Shown one piece after another: positions 63,076 to 64,000 of a stretch of DNA of 64,000 bases (position 1 is the stretch's first letter; the number at the start of each line of letters is the position of its first letter). Both the position numbers and the translations under genes were made by a program. The notes beneath the pieces are model-generated. The model was not told where the DNA came from. It saw only the letters and a list, made by a program, of their open reading frames with translations, and searched no databases. The DNA is from CAYQCE01 sp964415885 (GTDB lineage Bacteria; Zixibacteria; MSB-5A5; JAABVY01; JAHJOQ01): assembly GCA_964415885.1 (NCBI GenBank), contig CAYQCE010000002.1, positions 1 to 64,000 of the forward strand, in the 5' to 3' direction.

Positions 63076-64000
63076 ATGATTGCAAGTCGCGAGAGATTTG
63101 CGGTACAGTACCGCGTTTTACTCCTACCGATGCTTCTTTTCACTCTACAGATGTTCTGCTCAGCGCTATACGCTGAGACTCAGAATCCAGCGGATGACGG
63201 TCCCCTCGGCAGCTACAAAGTCCAGGCGGTAACAGCTTCTCCGAATATGGTAGTCTGCACACACAGATACAATAACCTCTATCTGCCAATCTCAAATTTC
63301 GGGTACATCGGTTCCGCCGGCGGTGGCTGGCTGGATTGCGAAACTGAGACGGCGGCCGAGTCGGCAGTTTTTCCTGCTGGCAGCCGTGTGCAGCATTTGT
63401 ACGTTGCCTCTCTCTGGATCGGTGCCGTGGTCGGCGAAGACACACTCGTGTCGGTCGGTTTCAACGGATGGGCATTTCAATACGAGATCCTCCCCTGCTC
63501 CGACAAATCGGAATGCACAATCGAGAAGCGATCGAGCAGACCGGCAGACGATGCCTACCATCCCGATGCAAAGGCGGATCTGGAGTTCCATACGTCGTTT
63601 ACGGACACTGTGATTGATAGATCACTGAACGGTGCCGACTGGAACACAAGCCGGGGTCACATTCCGCTTAACATCGCGGTAGATCAGACTACATACTCCT
63701 GGAGTGTGGACTATGCCCAGGATTTCGTAATTCTCGACTACAAATTCACAAATGTCGGGGTCGAACCACTTCAGTATCTTTACATCGGCGTGTATAACGA
63801 CGGTGACGTTGGTCATCAGTCATCCGAGGGCGATATCTACATTGATGACATCTGCGGATTCAGACAGACATTCCCATCGCAAGCGGGCGGTGGCTATCTC
63901 GATACGATAAACTACGCGTGGATAGCGGATAACGATGGTGACGGCGACGACGGCGCGTACAATTATCAGAGCGCCACATCAGTTGCAGGGATTCGAGTGA
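63076..64000 (+). CDS. exported protein of unknown function, 3' end outside the window
   Basis: From ATG 63076 the frame stays open to the window edge, giving 308 residues without a stop. AGGAA lies 8 bases upstream. The start MIASRERFAVQYRVLLLPML is a signal peptide with a long basic lead, likely cut near LYAET. The rest is beta-rich, with repeated GSAGGGWLDCETET and ASLWIGAVVGEDT segments and calcium-type loops DNDGDGDDG near the edge. The style matches large surface proteins of FCB bacteria. A CTD or dockerin may follow, but it is not in view. Confidence 0.75.
   Translation, partial: MIASRERFAVQYRVLLLPMLLFTLQMFCSALYAETQNPADDGPLGSYKVQAVTASPNMVVCTHRYNNLYLPISNFGYIGSAGGGWLDCETETAAESAVFPAGSRVQHLYVASLWIGAVVGEDTLVSVGFNGWAFQYEILPCSDKSECTIEKRSSRPADDAYHPDAKADLEFHTSFTDTVIDRSLNGADWNTSRGHIPLNIAVDQTTYSWSVDYAQDFVILDYKFTNVGVEPLQYLYIGVYNDGDVGHQSSEGDIYIDDICGFRQTFPSQAGGGYLDTINYAWIADNDGDGDDGAYNYQSATSVAGIRV

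Overview
The window looks like chromosomal DNA of an uncultured, free-living Gram-negative bacterium of the FCB superphylum. My best guess is a Zixibacteria-like lineage, but this rests on gene content only. Pointers are a complete Bat/MoxR aerotolerance cluster, type IX secretion-like genes (a PorU-type C25 sortase, a PorV-like barrel and CTD-tagged substrates), many outer-membrane barrels, and secreted proteins ending in duplicated dockerin-like calcium modules. No phage, insertion sequence, CRISPR array or plasmid gene is visible.

Layout. 434-5172 (+) is an ExbB/ExbD/TonB-like energy-transducing operon followed by two exported proteins of unknown function, closed by a strong terminator. 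5316-5675 (+) is a small CGGC-domain protein. 5686-10293 (-) is a giant orphan hybrid histidine kinase with seven PAS domains and one GAF domain. 10462-19706 (-) is the Bat cluster: an exported BatD-like protein, MoxR ATPase, DUF58 protein, a second BatD-like protein, BatA, BatB, BatC, BatD and BatE. 19748-38559 (-) is a long envelope cluster. In transcription order it encodes a PorU sortase, a PorV-like barrel with a huge insertion, an M6 metalloprotease with a CTD, two DUF5683-like membrane proteins, an NHL lipoprotein, an 1101-residue surface protein, a BamA/TamA-like barrel and a UbiA prenyltransferase. Its leader (about 38710-38560) has a promoter and mutually exclusive hairpins that look like a transcription attenuator or riboswitch.

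39162-45130 holds metabolic genes (VOC protein, aldehyde dehydrogenase, nitroreductase, DUF3891) around a dockerin-tagged arylsulfotransferase on the other strand. 45137-55751 (-) is an operon of a subtilisin-like protease and three LVIVD-repeat paralogues, all dockerin-tagged. Two of these share a 185-bp identical 3' end, which suggests recent gene conversion. 56077-58834 (-) pairs a Na+/solute symporter with an alginate-export-like porin. A tRNA-Ser(CGA) lies at 59427-59516 (-). 59735-64000 (+) holds a small calcium-loop protein, a beta-barrel, an Omp28-like thioredoxin-fold protein with PKD and dockerin modules, and the start of a large exported protein cut by the window edge.

How the parts fit together: most of the window builds, energises, checks or decorates the cell envelope. 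Two C-terminal tags coexist, the type IX CTD (M6 protease, PorU) and a disulfide-bearing dockerin pair (six proteins), with no cohesin in view. Several promoters share the form TTGAxx-N16-TATATT, so a conventional sigma-70-like factor probably serves these genes.
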